DNA from: Hemileia vastatrix
Lineage: Eukaryota; Basidiomycota; Pucciniomycetes; Pucciniales; Zaghouaniaceae
NCBI GenBank assembly: GCA_030280995.1
Contig: JASXTE010000008.1
Location: forward strand, 8,251,712-8,315,711
Direction: 5' to 3'
Length of the DNA: 64,000 bases
Shown here: piece by piece, positions 45,240-56,224 of the stretch
Numbering within the stretch: position 1 is the stretch's first letter
How the letters are laid out: each line of letters opens with the position of its first letter
The notes under the pieces: model-generated
What the model was told of the DNA's origin: nothing
The model's database searches: none
The model's input: the letters and a program-made list of their open reading frames with translations, nothing else
Made by a program: the position numbers and the translations under genes

Positions 45240-46410
45240 GAACTAGTACCTTCTCTTTCCTTCAACTTTACACAGTCTTCCAACTTGTGCTTACCCCCAC
45301 AATACATACATAACCCATTATCTGCTCGTCTCTTCCTCTCAGCATCTTTAAGTTCCCCTTTAGGATCCAGTACTTTGCTGATATCGCCTGGGGTCGAGCC
45401 TTTTGGTCAAGTTTTATCCTTTCCCTTATTGGGTTTGGATTGAGTCGAGGAGGATTGATTTGGTCGTGGGTGTGAAGAAGGTCCCAATTTAAAATTTAGG
45501 CCTTGAGATTTGTTGGCATATCGACGATGTTGAAGTCATCCTTGATAAACGCCGTCAAGTTTGAGGGTTCAATCCATTAAATCCGTTAAAGTCGTCATCT
45601 TCTGACCATGAAGATTTAATTGATCTAGAATCCTCAAAGGAAGTCCTTTCTTGAAATGATACTTGAGGGCATATCATTCCAACCTACTCGAGTTTGAAGT
45701 GCTCTGAAGTTTGAGATATATTCAGAGGCTTTACCATTATCACTCATGCGAAGAAAATCAAGTTCAATTTCTGCGTTGTCCGTTTCATTAGGGTCCCCAA
45801 ACAATGTAAAAAGTTGGTCTTCGAACTTTTCCCAATTATTGATAAGTAAGTGTGTTTCTGTCAAAGAAAGCATGTGCAGATAAGATTCGAACCATCTTGC
45901 TGCTTTCCCGGCTAGGAATGAAGAAGCGTAAACAACCTTTGATCGGTCTCTGTTAAAGGTTCGAGGGTCATTATGGAACAGTAGCTTGCAGGTTTGCAAG
46001 AAGGGTCGCAATCTGTCGGGGTGATCTCCGTCAAATTTTTCAGGAGATTTCATAGAAGGAGTTTTGAACTTAGATCCCTCTGAAGACGTTGGATTTGAAA
46101 GGATTTTCATGAAATGTCTCATGAAATCTTCCAGAGAGTTAGATGGTCCAGGTTCTGAGGATTGACCAGAAGGGTGATTGGCTGGGGCGGATGGTGCCTC
46201 GTGAATTGTATCCTCTCCTTCTTCTTCATCACTAGAATCCTCAAAATATTGTGGGATGTCTTCTACAGATTGAACTGAATGTTGCCGTTCCCTAAGGTAG
46301 AGTGGTTCCAAAGAGTGAGTGCGGGAAACAGACCTTGTGGCTGTTGGCCTGCCCCTAGCGCAAGCTCTAGTAGTAGTGCCCAGAGGAGGAGTGTGTTGAA
46401 CAGGTGCCAT
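45240..46410 (-). pseudogene. Gag of element B with zinc knuckle
   Basis: Starts MAPVQHTPPLG at 46410, 72 bases inside the 5' LTR. The first 258 codons hold a capsid-like domain (SPEKFDGDHPDRLRPFL, WFESYLHML, NEIELDFL-type). A missing base near 45680 shifts the frame. The continuation is readable to a knuckle CMYCGGKHKLEDC (CX2CX4HX4C) near 45270-45310, with TGA stops near 45547 and 45408. No tRNA-type PBS beginning TGG is visible beside the 5' LTR. Confidence 0.85.
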
Positions 46411-46482
46411 TTTAAAACTTTAAAAACACCTAAAAGGACGTAGTAGTGCAAAAAATGAGAACTACAGAGAATTAAATTATAC

Positions 46483-47255
46483 TGTCACCGGACGACCTAC
46501 GCACAAGGTCGAGGATTTTCCTGAAAGTGAGATGAGGGATTTAGAAACTTCTTCGAAGCACAGAGGAATGATTCGAGGAAGTGGTTTGAAGGTCACTCGA
46601 AGTAAGAGCTACAGGTTTGAGGTTCGTTCGAGAAGAATTATAAAATAGTTTCAAAGGTAATAGGAATTCTTAAGATCTCACGAAGGGTTGGAAACTCAAT
46701 AATCAAAGATTTAGGATTTAGAAATGAATATTGAGAAAATAAAAGAAAGATACAATAACAATGATTTAACTTTAAAGATTTACCACTATTAATGTAAATA
46801 CAATTTATAATTTAATTCTAAGGAATATCGAACCAAATACCCAACCCCTTTTATATCCTTTGTTCCTCCTCGCATTGACCTCCCTTCCATCGCACCATTC
46901 CCATACCATTGACCATTACTAACATACACTTAGACCCTCTTTGCTAAATATCCGTCCATGCTCAATTTACCCCTTTTTAATTAATTAACAAAACTTTAAT
47001 GAAAAATTACTACTGTACTATTTCGTTGAACCTAGCGCTGTGCGTCGCTTATTGAAAAGGAGACTAAGGCACCCTATTGGGAGATTGACTATTTTAGATT
47101 TAGAGTCTAGGCTAGCGCAGTTAAATAGTAAGTACACAAAGGGGAATTGCAGTTGCTATGGAGAATTGCTTTCTGCACTTCGAGTATAGATTTAGGACTC
47201 GATATTATTGATTTAATGAGCTGATTTCGCCCCGAGTGTCACGTGGCGCATGACA
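46483..47255 (-). repeat. 5' LTR of element B
   Basis: 773 bp, the partner of 38775-39547. Fourteen differences by eye, six of them CpG against TpG or CpA. Confidence 0.93.
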
Positions 47256-47974
47256 ATTTCATCATAATCACCCATAATATCACCCAAACCATAACACAAC
47301 CTTCCAGAAAAAGCTTCCACAAAGTCTTCCACACTTTGAGACATCCCCGCATCCTTGATAGTGACTCTATTCAAGGCTCTAAGATCATGCACCACCCTCA
47401 GCTTCCCATTCTGCTTCTATACACAGAACACCAGACTTGAGTAACTAGATGTCAATTGTTTGTATAAACCAGTCCTGACTCTTTTGCTAACAATCTATAC
47501 AAAATCATCTCTAATAGCAGCTGGAATTGGAATAGGTTTGATTTTCCAAGGTTCATGACAAACCACAAGAATCAAGTTAGATTCCACATAAGAGTGTTTC
47601 AGCACACCCCTTTCCTCTTCAACAAATGCCACCTCCTTCTCCCTCAACACAATAACTTACAACAACAACTTCTTTTCCTCATCAGACAACCAACCATAAG
47701 GACCAAAATTAACAACTTTCAACCTTGCCACAGTTATCCTAGCAGTTTCCACAAAATTAGGTGGATTTTTCACCAGAGGAGTACAGTACCAATCTCTTGC
47801 CAAAGGAGATCTTTTCAAAGGAGGATTCAAACCTACAGGCATAGACTCATTGACAGGCCTAATCTTCTGCACCACCTTCTTGTACTTTGAGGCTCCATGG
47901 TCAACTTGAGGGATCTTCAGGATGTCTTCACCACCAGACCTGGAACAAAAACCAAGGGTTTCCCCATTTATCAC
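47256..47974 (-). pseudogene. RT N-terminal part of element C, left of the break (5' part)
   Basis: The frame 47974-47657 has KYKKVVQKIRPVN and GWLSDEEKKLLL, an RT-linker typical of this element class. It continues as PWKIKPIPIPAAIRDD, then KLRVVHDLRALNRVTI and CYGLGDIMGDYDE, where element B sits. Frame changes near 47650 and 47395 and a stop near 47500 break it. The next residues are found at 38774 on the other side of B. Confidence 0.85.
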
Positions 47975-49310
47975 ATGTGTGGCCTAGGTAATGTTTGTGA
48001 AAGGTGTAGAAGAAACCCTAGCGTTGCACAATTGGGAGGACTTAATTTCAGACCCAAATCTCACCACTCCAAATCTTTTCGGCAATCCCACATCTTCATC
48101 TTCAAATCTTGATTCATCCTCTGAATCACATCTTCTAAAATCATGCAGTTTATTCTCATGTGGAAGGCCCAAAAATTGATCTTGACAATCTTCTTTCTTC
48201 AAAAATTTGTGAGGTTTAACCTCTTGCTAAAGGCCCAAAATTTGATCTTGCTGATCTTCACAAACATTATTCTTTTATTCTTTCTTGATTATCTTCAGAT
48301 TTTTTTCTTGATTTTCATCAGTTATCTTGAGATTTTTATTTTCTTTTATTGAGTTTTTTTCTATCCTACAAACATATCCAGGGGTTTCCCCAATGCTCAC
48401 AGAGGTGGAAAAGGTAATGTTTTCAAAATTTTTAGAAGAAAACCTAGCGGTGCACAATTTGGAGGACTTACTTTCAGACCCCAATCTCATCACTTCAAAA
48501 CTTTTCTGCAATCCCACATCTTCATCTTCACTTCCATCTTCTAAATCTTCAAATCTTGATTCATCCTCTGAATCACATCTTCTATAATTGTGCTGTTTAT
48601 TCTCATGTGAAAGGCCCAAAAATTGATCTTGACAATCTTCTTTCTTCAAAAATTTTTGGGGTTTAACCTCTTGCTGGAGGCCCAAAATTTGATCTTGCTG
48701 ATCTTCAAAAACATGATTCTTTTATTCTTTCTTGATTATCTTCAGATTTTTTTCTTGATTTTTATCAGTTATCTTGAGATTTTTATTTTCTTTTATTGAG
48801 TTTTTTTCTATCCTACAAAGATATACAGGGGTTTCCCCAATGCTCACAGAGGTGGCCAAGGTAATATTTTCAAAAGTTTTAGAAGAAAACCTAGCGGTGC
48901 ACAATTTGGAGGACTTACTTTCAGACCCCAATCTCATCACTTCAAAACTTTTCTGCAATCCCACATCTTCATCTTCACTTCCATCTTCTAAGTATTCAAA
49001 TCTTGATTCATCCTCTGAATCACATCTTCTAAAATTTTGCAGTTTATTCTCATGTGGGAGGCCCAAAAATTGACCTTGATGATCTTCTTTCTTCGAAAAT
49101 TTGTGCAGTTTAACTTCTTGCTGGAGGCCCAAAATTTGATCTTTCTGATCTTCACAAACATAATTCTTTTCTTCTTTCTTGATTATCTTCAGATTTTTTT
49201 CTTGATTTTCTTCAGTTATCTTCAGATTTTTATTTTCTTTTATTGAGTTTTCTTCTAACAAATATAACCAGGGGTTTCACCAATGCTCACAGAGGTGGCC
49301 AAGGCAATTT
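47900..49310 (-). repeat. Four tandem repeats of about 440 bp in element C, open in one frame
   Basis: Units recur with offsets of about 428, 445 and 440 bp (anchor text CCAATGCTCACAGAGGTGG at about 48390, 48835 and 49280, degenerate at 47960). Two units are open on the minus strand for 136 and 179 codons. Each encodes an acidic serine-rich block (CDSEDESRFEDLEDGSEDED), then LCTARFSSK, a lysine-rich block (KNLKIT-NQEKNLKIIKKE) and LGLQQEVK. Hairpin motifs (GTTTAACCTC-TTGCTG-GAGG) are embedded. A stop ends each unit at the same place, so it may be a coding repeat split by stops or a non-coding satellite. Confidence 0.75.
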
Positions 49311-49639
49311 TTTTGAAAGTTGTAGAAGAAACCCTAGCCATGCTAAACTTTCATGACTTACTTTTAGACCCCAATCTCACCACCCCACAGCTTTTCTGCA
49401 TATCTTTAAATAAAGATATATAACCAATCTTCTAATATGAACTTGAATTAAAAATAATTGAAAATCTTGAGATTGAACAGATACTTGATAAAAGGCATGA
49501 AGATTACTTGCAGAGAAGAGAAAAATTTAAAAGATGAAGTTGAAAATCCACTTGATATATCTCCAATGGAGCTGACCTACTACAACCTGGGATTTTCTCA
49601 TCTTGAGGAGAGGTTGTAGCACTAGGGAAATAATCCCTC

Positions 49640-51240
49640 ATTACTCTAAAAAAGAAAAACTCTCATTAGAGCCTGAGCGACACTCCAAAAAACCAGAGGC
49701 GGCACCCACATCCCTTCTTCTCCTACAACAATCTATGCACTGGCACATAGAAGACAAGCTAGGACTGGTCTCCCAACCATCATCTCCAGGAGATGAAAGC
49801 CTAATGTGAAGTCTTCTTTCATCTTCACCAGTCAACTCCAAACTGATAACCAATTATTTCCTGGAAATCCATCAAATATGGTCCACAAAAAACAGCTTTT
49901 ACATTACCTTTGGCAATGTAAAAATGAACCTTCCCGGAGGCTCCACCAACATCCAGATTCACATATTCAGTTGTTCCAATTAACTCAGTGACATGGCCAC
50001 CAATCCCTCTTAAATTTCCACAAATTCCTGTCTTGATAGGGAGGCCCAGATGAGTAGCTTGAAACAAAGAAATCAGGTTAATCTGAGAACCTGAATCAGC
50101 CAATACCCTAGCCTCCCTGCCATTTAGAGTGACATTAAAATAACCCAGAGGTGCAGAAAAATGAGACTCCAACCCCTCACCAGACTTCTCAGCAGAATCA
50201 AAAATGTATTCCACCTCCCCAGAAGAAACCCTTCTCCTAGTCAACAACTTTTTCTGTCTATCAGCCAACCCAGGACTGATGGAATAGAACTTCCCATAAG
50301 TAAGGAAGACTTGACCCTGATTCATCCTTTCAAGGACAGAGTCCATAACATTAACTTGTCCAGAAACCATCGGCCTCTCAAAGTGAGCTCTATGAAGCTT
50401 CCCTAAGGCTCCACCAACATCCCGCTTCACAAATTCAGCTGTTCCAATCAACTCAGTGACATGGCCACCAATCCCTCTTAGATTTCCACCAATTCCTTTC
50501 TTGATAGGGAGGCCGATATGAGTAGCCACAAACAAAGAAATCAGGTTAATCTGAGAACCTGAATCAACCAATTCCCTAGCGTCCCTGACATTAAGAGTGA
50601 CATTGACATAACCCAGAGGTGCATAAAAATGAGTCTCCAACCCCTCAACAAACTTCTCAGCAGAATAACAAATGTATTCAACCTCCCCAGAAGAGACACT
50701 TCTCCTGGTCAACAACATTTTCTGTCTATCAGCCAACCCAGGACTGATAGAATACAACTCCCCATAATAAAGGGAAACCTGACCCTGATTCATCCTTTCC
50801 AGAACATAGTCTATAAAAGTATATTGGCCAGAAACTACTGGCTTCTCAAAGTGAGCCCTTGGCTTCACTATCTTGGTCCTAGAAGATTCTTGAGGACCAG
50901 AACCACCAACAGATTTACCATCAACAGAAATCAAACCAGATCCCTCACCAGAACCTCTAACTCCAGCAGGCTTTGACAATGAAGCCAAAGGGACATCCTC
51001 CTCAGAGTCACAATCAACATCCATAGGCATTGGCTCACCATTCATGTCCAATGCACTAAAACTAGAGGGGCCCATATCAGCAATCCCCTTCTGCGTCTTG
51101 TACAGCTCCTCTTTGCTGTACTTCTTCCTAGCTGCACTCAGCTTAGGATACACATTTGAAGCCTTCGGCTTTGGTTGGGCCTGAGAGCTGCTCTTAGGCC
51201 TTCCCACCTTTCCTGCTTCTACATCATAAACACCAGCCAA
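49640..51240 (-). pseudogene. Gag linker and duplicated protease of element C
   Basis: 471 open codons (51240-49825) plus a tail to 49641 in another frame. An acidic linker (MDVDCDSEEDVPLASL) matches element A. Then two protease units follow in one frame, each with VSGQ, LERMNQGQV, SISPGLADRQK, SSGEVEYI, DSGSQINLIS and GNLRGIGGHVTELIGT. The unit is about 468 bp, with borders near 50856, 50388 and 49920. Element A has a single unit. Retropepsins work as dimers, so two units in one chain would resemble a pepsin-like fused dimer. Both DSGS sites are kept. Confidence 0.88.
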
Positions 51241-51247
51241 GCATTCA

Positions 51248-52471
51248 TCACTTGAATTTCCACCACAAGAATAAACTCTGATCCACCAAAGGAAGTAGAA
51301 AAAGAGACCTTATTAACCTCCTTCCCTTTTCATTTGACTTCATCATCTTCCTTACCAGAAGGCTATTCCTGATCAGGAATCTCCTCAAAACCTGGCCTCC
51401 TCTGATTGATACCACTACTTCTCCTGACCAAATCAACAGGCACCTGCCCCTCACTGGGATTCACAAATGAACAATCAGGGAACTTGAACACCCTGCCATC
51501 AAACTCCACTTTTCCCTCTGACACATCTCTGTTCAGTGCCCAACAATCATTAAACTTGTTCCCCCTCCTGCTGCAATAAGAGCAGACCCAAGGATCACTC
51601 CTACCAGACCTCCTATCAAAATCTCTAGGCTAAGAAGGAGTCTTATTGGCCTTCTTAGCCTCCTGAACAAAAGTATGTAGCTGTTTTGTTAGATCAGCCA
51701 AATTCTCCACCACTGGGTCCCTCTCCTGTTTGGGAATCTCATCATATTTCTCTCTTCTTTCTGCACTCTATTCCCCTCTTCAGCCAAAGACTCACTGACT
51801 TTGCTGACATATTTGGCACACCCCTCCTGATAGGTGTCCACAGCCAATAACTTCAAATGGGCCTCCACAGCCTCCTTCTCCTTGTCCAAGGCAGGCAACT
51901 CCTGATCCCCATTTGAAATAGTCTTCATCAAGTCCTTCCTTGAAAGCTCCTTCAACACATCCATCCTAAAATCTCTAGCCATGGCAGACCAAAAAACATC
52001 CTTGGCAGCATTTTCATGTGCCAGCTCCTCCACTTCCGCCAAATATTCCACCACAGGATCAAACTGTAGCAGAAACATCCTGTAACTGTGCAAGTTACCA
52101 ACACCACCATATGACTTCCATTCACTGAAAACCTTGTTCAGATTCACCATAGTGAACCTGAAACCCCATCTATCAACCATCTCCATACACAATAGCTTCC
52201 AGTCCCTCTTCTTGTAGCCAGGAATTACCACAACCTCCTTCTCCACTTCCCTATCACCAATAAAGAAAAAAATCTGCTTCACAATGTCCAGGTAAGAAAA
52301 TCCATCCACACCAGCAGTAGTTTCATACTTCTCCAGAAACCACTTCACATCTTTACCATTAAACTTGGTACCATCCCAAATTTTAATCCTAACACACTGC
52401 CTAACCATTACAGCAGGAGGACCTTCCCCCCCACTTACAGGCACGACAGGAATAGATGAACCAGAAGCCAT
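51248..52471 (-). pseudogene. Gag N-terminal part of element C
   Basis: Starts MASGSSIPVVPVSGG at 52471. 260 open codons align with the two broken N-terminal pieces of element A Gag, reading through both stop positions. A frameshift near 51765 leads to a knuckle region CSYCSRRGNKFNDC near 51570: the histidine of the CCHC motif (CSYCNRRGHRATAC in A) is N here, so zinc binding would be lost. Further stops near 51640 and 51365. Confidence 0.85.
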
Positions 52472-52510
52472 TCAAAGCCAACAGAGATTCAAAAGAACTA
52501 GCAGGTTCCA

Positions 52511-52527
52511 CCCCAAATTGGGCGCCA
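52511..52527 (-). promoter_or_regulatory. Primer binding site of element C
   Basis: TGGCGCCCAATTTGGGG on the minus strand; same core as element A with three changes in the 3' half. Confidence 0.85.
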
Positions 52528-52529
52528 GA

Positions 52530-53108
52530 AATCTAGACAATCCTATGGTACTAGCTATAGGCCTTGACCAAGGGAGTTGGAGAAAACCCAGAGAGAAAAT
52601 CCCCTGTCCCTTTAGAAAAACAAAGTGAGATTTACCTGCAACAGTAAATTTGTTCCTGTTTGCTAAAGCCCCTTTCCAACACACTTGACTGCCTGATCAG
52701 CCAAGAAAGTAGTCTCCAGACAGACTACCAAACCAAAGAGCTGAAATGTAGACCAAGGTACACACCAAAGAAAGCAATGATACTTGATCTAGGTGGCAAA
52801 TCCACACCAGAGACAGGAATAATACTTGATATTGGTTGCAAGACTATACCAGAGAAACCAGTTTCCAAGTTAAGTTAAATGAAGAACTCACCTTGCAACA
52901 AACAGAGCCAATTGTGGCCAAAAAAAGTGAAAAATGGGTGAGGAACAAGGATATCACCTCCGGATGGTTGTAGGATAATTAAAGTTGCACCAAACTATCT
53001 TATTCACTATGTACACACAGACCAATATCTAAGATCCCCTGCACAACAACAAATTTGGTGTTTTTGAGCGCCAAATTGCATAAAACCCCTCTAGAAACGC
53101 TTCCCAGC
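52530..53108 (-). repeat. R-U5 start of element C (5' side)
   Basis: On the minus strand it begins at 53108 with GCTGGGAAGC, the start of the 89-bp R shared with 23982-23894, and continues through U5 to the PBS. The U3 seen at 23983-24494 is absent. The R start aligns with CTGGGAGAGC in the A LTR (near 2950), downstream of the CGG repeats. Confidence 0.72.
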
Positions 53109-54582
53109 TGTTTTTTATATGTAGTTTTTTTATTAAGTGTTTATTTTTTGATTTTAAAAGTAAAATTAACCTTTTTTCTTCTCTCTCTCTTTTCTTTCTT
53201 TTTTTAGCTCTATCATCCTACTCTTCATCCCTCATTGACTTGGTAATTACTCACCCTTTCTCCTATTTCACTTTTTTTTGTTTTCAGGTCATTGAAACAC
53301 ATACATTGCACATTTTTAAGCATTTAACTTGCTCCATATTCAATTTTCCCAAAATTTTAAATTCATTCTTTCTCACTCTATTTCTACTACCTTCAAATCA
53401 AGGTAAGTTTCATCTCCTTTTTTTCATGTCTATATAATATCTAATTCTCTCTATGAAAATCACATACTTAAATATATGTAGGATTCATATCTGTATAACA
53501 GTGGAGTTATTTAACTCCTCATGTTGTCATTTTTATTATCACTTTTCAAGTTTTTGTAAGATACTAAAATTCAGACTTAAAATTAGAGTTAGATTTATTG
53601 AAATTTAATTTACTTTTATATAATCATTCTTCCAAAGGCTACCTTTTATTTTCCACAAACAGATTTGAATTTTGCGCAGTTTTTGCTGAGATATTGAATT
53701 TTAAAGTTGAGCCTTTTTTTCTCAATTTAAATTTTTTTTCTTTTATTTTTAATATAAAAAATTAGAGTTAGGTTTATTTAAATCACATGTCCTTTAGCTG
53801 AAAACTCTCCTGAAGCATATCTTTCATTTTCCATAAGCAGATTTGAGTTAGGATCAGTGGTTGTTGAGATTTTGACTTTTGAAGTTGAGCCTTTTTTTCC
53901 TAATTTCACTTATCATATTTCATGTTTTTATATTGAGTAATTAGAGTATAAGGATTCTGAAACTCTTATCTGATGATTATCTAAGATTCTATCTCCCTCT
54001 TTTTGGAATTTTCATCATCACTTTTCAAGTTTTTGTGCAGTTTTGATAAGCAGTGTCAGAATTAGGGTTAGTTTTATTTGAATCTACTTTCCTTTTAGCT
54101 GAAGATATTTCTAAAGCCTATCTTTCATGTCCAGAAAAGCAATTTGAACTTGGTTCTGTGGTTTTTGAGATATTTAACTTTAAATTTGAGCCTTTTTTTC
54201 AAAATCTCACTTTTATTTACTTCATAATGCATATAATAATGTTTACATCATGCATTTATCCTTCCAGGTTCGTATGATTATATAGGATTTTATCACCCTC
54301 TTGTTGGATGTTTCATCATCAGTTTTCAGGTTCATGTTCAATTTTGAAAATCAGAGTCAGTATTAGGGTTAGTTTTATTCAAATCTACTGTCCTGTTAGC
54401 TGAAGATACTTCTTAAGCCTATCTTTCATTTCCAGAAAACTGACTAGACTTTGGTTCAGTGTTTGCTGAGATATTAACCTTTAAAGTTGAGCCTTTTTTT
54501 CCCAATTTCACATTTATTAATTTCATAATGCATAACATAACATTTAAACCATGAATTTATCCTTCCAGATTCCTCAAAATAC
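53109..54582. repeat. AT-rich flank with four diverged tandem repeats
   Basis: 53109-53500 has no code. From about 53525 to 54520 four related segments follow, anchored on TTAGGGTTAGTTTTATT-like text at about 53585, 53765, 54064 and 54365 and on GTTGAGCCTTTTTTT-like text. Unit spacing is 180-300 bp and the copies are well diverged. No protein frame is kept through them. Confidence 0.65.
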
Positions 54583-54587
54583 CTTTC

Positions 54588-55401
54588 TGTCAGCCAGGCT
54601 ACTAGACTTACCCAGTAAAATAATTAATCATCTTACTGAGGTGAAGACACACCTTTTAGATCCTTATTAATAATTAATTATTTATTAAATACTTATGTAT
54701 TAATTACAATTAACTAACTAAGTGCACTAAGTAATTAATTAATAAAAATAAGTAATTGTCCCACATAAATTTTTACTCTCAAACACCGTGCTCAATAATA
54801 CAGATGAGATGGGAATAAAAATTAGTATTAAAAAAAATATATATAATTATAAAAAGAAAAAAAATACTTTTTAAAATTCCTTTAATTAGATTTTATTGAT
54901 TCTATATTTCAAATCATATGTTCATACACTAAAAAGTGACGGACTAAAGGGTTCCTAGTTTTATTTCAAATAAAATAAATACTTTTATTTACGCACTATT
55001 TAGACTTACTCTTATTATTTCACATACTCTCTTTATTTAAGTTTTTCATCTCATACTCTTGTACTAGGGGGTGGTAATTCTGTGTTTTAGTTTCTCACAT
55101 TTTGCCTATAAAAGGCCTTTCCTTTTTGTCTTTTTGATTCATTCCTTACTTACTTTACAATTTTTACAAACATTAGTTGAAACAAATTTATTACTATATT
55201 TTATAACCATTAGTATTTACATCATTGTAATTCTAAGAAATATAACTTATAATAATATTATAAATTTACCTCTTCTTAATTTGAGTAAAATAATCAATTA
55301 GATTAAGGAAATACGTACTTTTCCTTTGAAAGACCAGTAACCACTTAGAATCCTCGTATAAACCTCGAATAAATCTTCTAGACCAAAAGGACCCCTTGAC
55401 A
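54588..55401 (+). repeat. 5' LTR of element E
   Basis: 814 bp, TGTCAGCC to CTTGACA. A promoter-like TGCCTATAAAAGG lies near 55105. The first 200 bases resemble the D LTR closely. Confidence 0.94.
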
Positions 55402-56224
55402 ATTGGGAGCCTTTCCGAATCGTCGACGGCGCATCAATATCTTGAGGACTGGAGGCCGTGGGACAATCTCCATCGAGGTACCTGTAAGGACAAGTGAACA
55501 ACAAAACAACAAATTTCATAGATCACGTGACAAAAATTTTTGTTGCAAACGGGAATCGAACCAGGCTCCAAAATTCAGGTTCATATATTGACTAAACGTC
55601 ATATATTTCGTAGTAATTATTGAAATTACTATTAGTGGGTCACTTGGCACTATTCATTCTCTACGTATTTCATTTTACTCAGCACTCTGTAAGTGGCTTT
55701 AATTTGCTAATTTTACAGGGGGAGGTGTCAAGTAAATTGGAATTATTTTTATTATTATTTTTTTTATTTTTCCTAGTTGAAAATAATAGAGAAATTGTGT
55801 TCTTATTCCTAGAAGTAATAAAAATTATATTTTAAAATTTAATTATTATAATATTCAGTTGACTTTTGTCCTGATAAATTTAATTTTATTTGTTTCAGTT
55901 GACAAATTGTCCTGACAATAAATTTTTATTAAATTCATATTTAATTATTTCAGTTGAAATTAAGTCCTGGTAGTTAATAATTCAGTTAATTTAAAAATCC
56001 TGATAATAATTCTTATAAAATTGTTAACAAAAAATTTAAATTTATTTCTTCAGTTGATTATATTATAATCCTGGTTTTAAATTATTTTGAATTAATAAAT
56101 TGATTATTATTTTAGTTGATTTTATCCTGAAAATTTTATTTTATTATTTTTCTTTTAAATATAAAGTAAAATATAAATTAATTCATCTTATTTTCTCCCT
56201 CTCTCATTTCAGTAAAAACTAGAA
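55402..56224 (+). other. 5' leader of element E with hairpin array
   Basis: Starts ATTGGGAGCCTTTCC, the likely primer-binding region. CGGGAATCGAACC at 55549-55561 is the complement of a tRNA T-arm, as in D. From 55850 to 56140 come four or five units with TTCAGTTGA, a short gap, and GTCCTGRTAA-like text, the counterpart of the D leader array. Confidence 0.6.

Larger units (their letters stand above)
38775..47255 (-). mobile_element. Chromodomain Ty3/gypsy element B, inserted in RT of element C
   Basis: 8481 bp between two 773-bp LTRs. Flanks read CTTTC (38770-38774) and ATTTC (47256-47260), a 5-bp target duplication with one change. Sense is the minus strand: 5' LTR, Gag, protease-RT, RNase H-integrase, chromodomain, a 2-kb tail holding an antisense gene, 3' LTR. 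By eye the LTRs differ at 14 of 773 positions, so insertion is fairly recent. B is distinctly richer in CpG (many TCGA sites) than D and E. Confidence 0.95.
23894..53108 (-). mobile_element. Ty3/gypsy element C, old, split by insertions B and D
   Basis: Minus-strand order: R-U5 (53108-52530), PBS, Gag with two protease units (52471-49640), coding-like 440-bp repeats (49300-47900), RT N-terminus (47974-47256), [B inserted], RT-RNase H (38774-37743), TTTTTA microsatellite, antisense frame 2 (36441-36223, [D inserted], 27412-26052), hairpin array, antisense frame 1, PPT, U3-R (24494-23894). Both split genes continue in frame across the insertions once one target-site copy is discounted, which is strong proof of unity. 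No integrase was found. Ends are R rather than full LTRs. Confidence 0.85.

Noticed and set aside
53580..54370. Telomeric TTAGGG signal
   Set aside because: Single occurrences inside a longer diverged unit, not consecutive hexamers.
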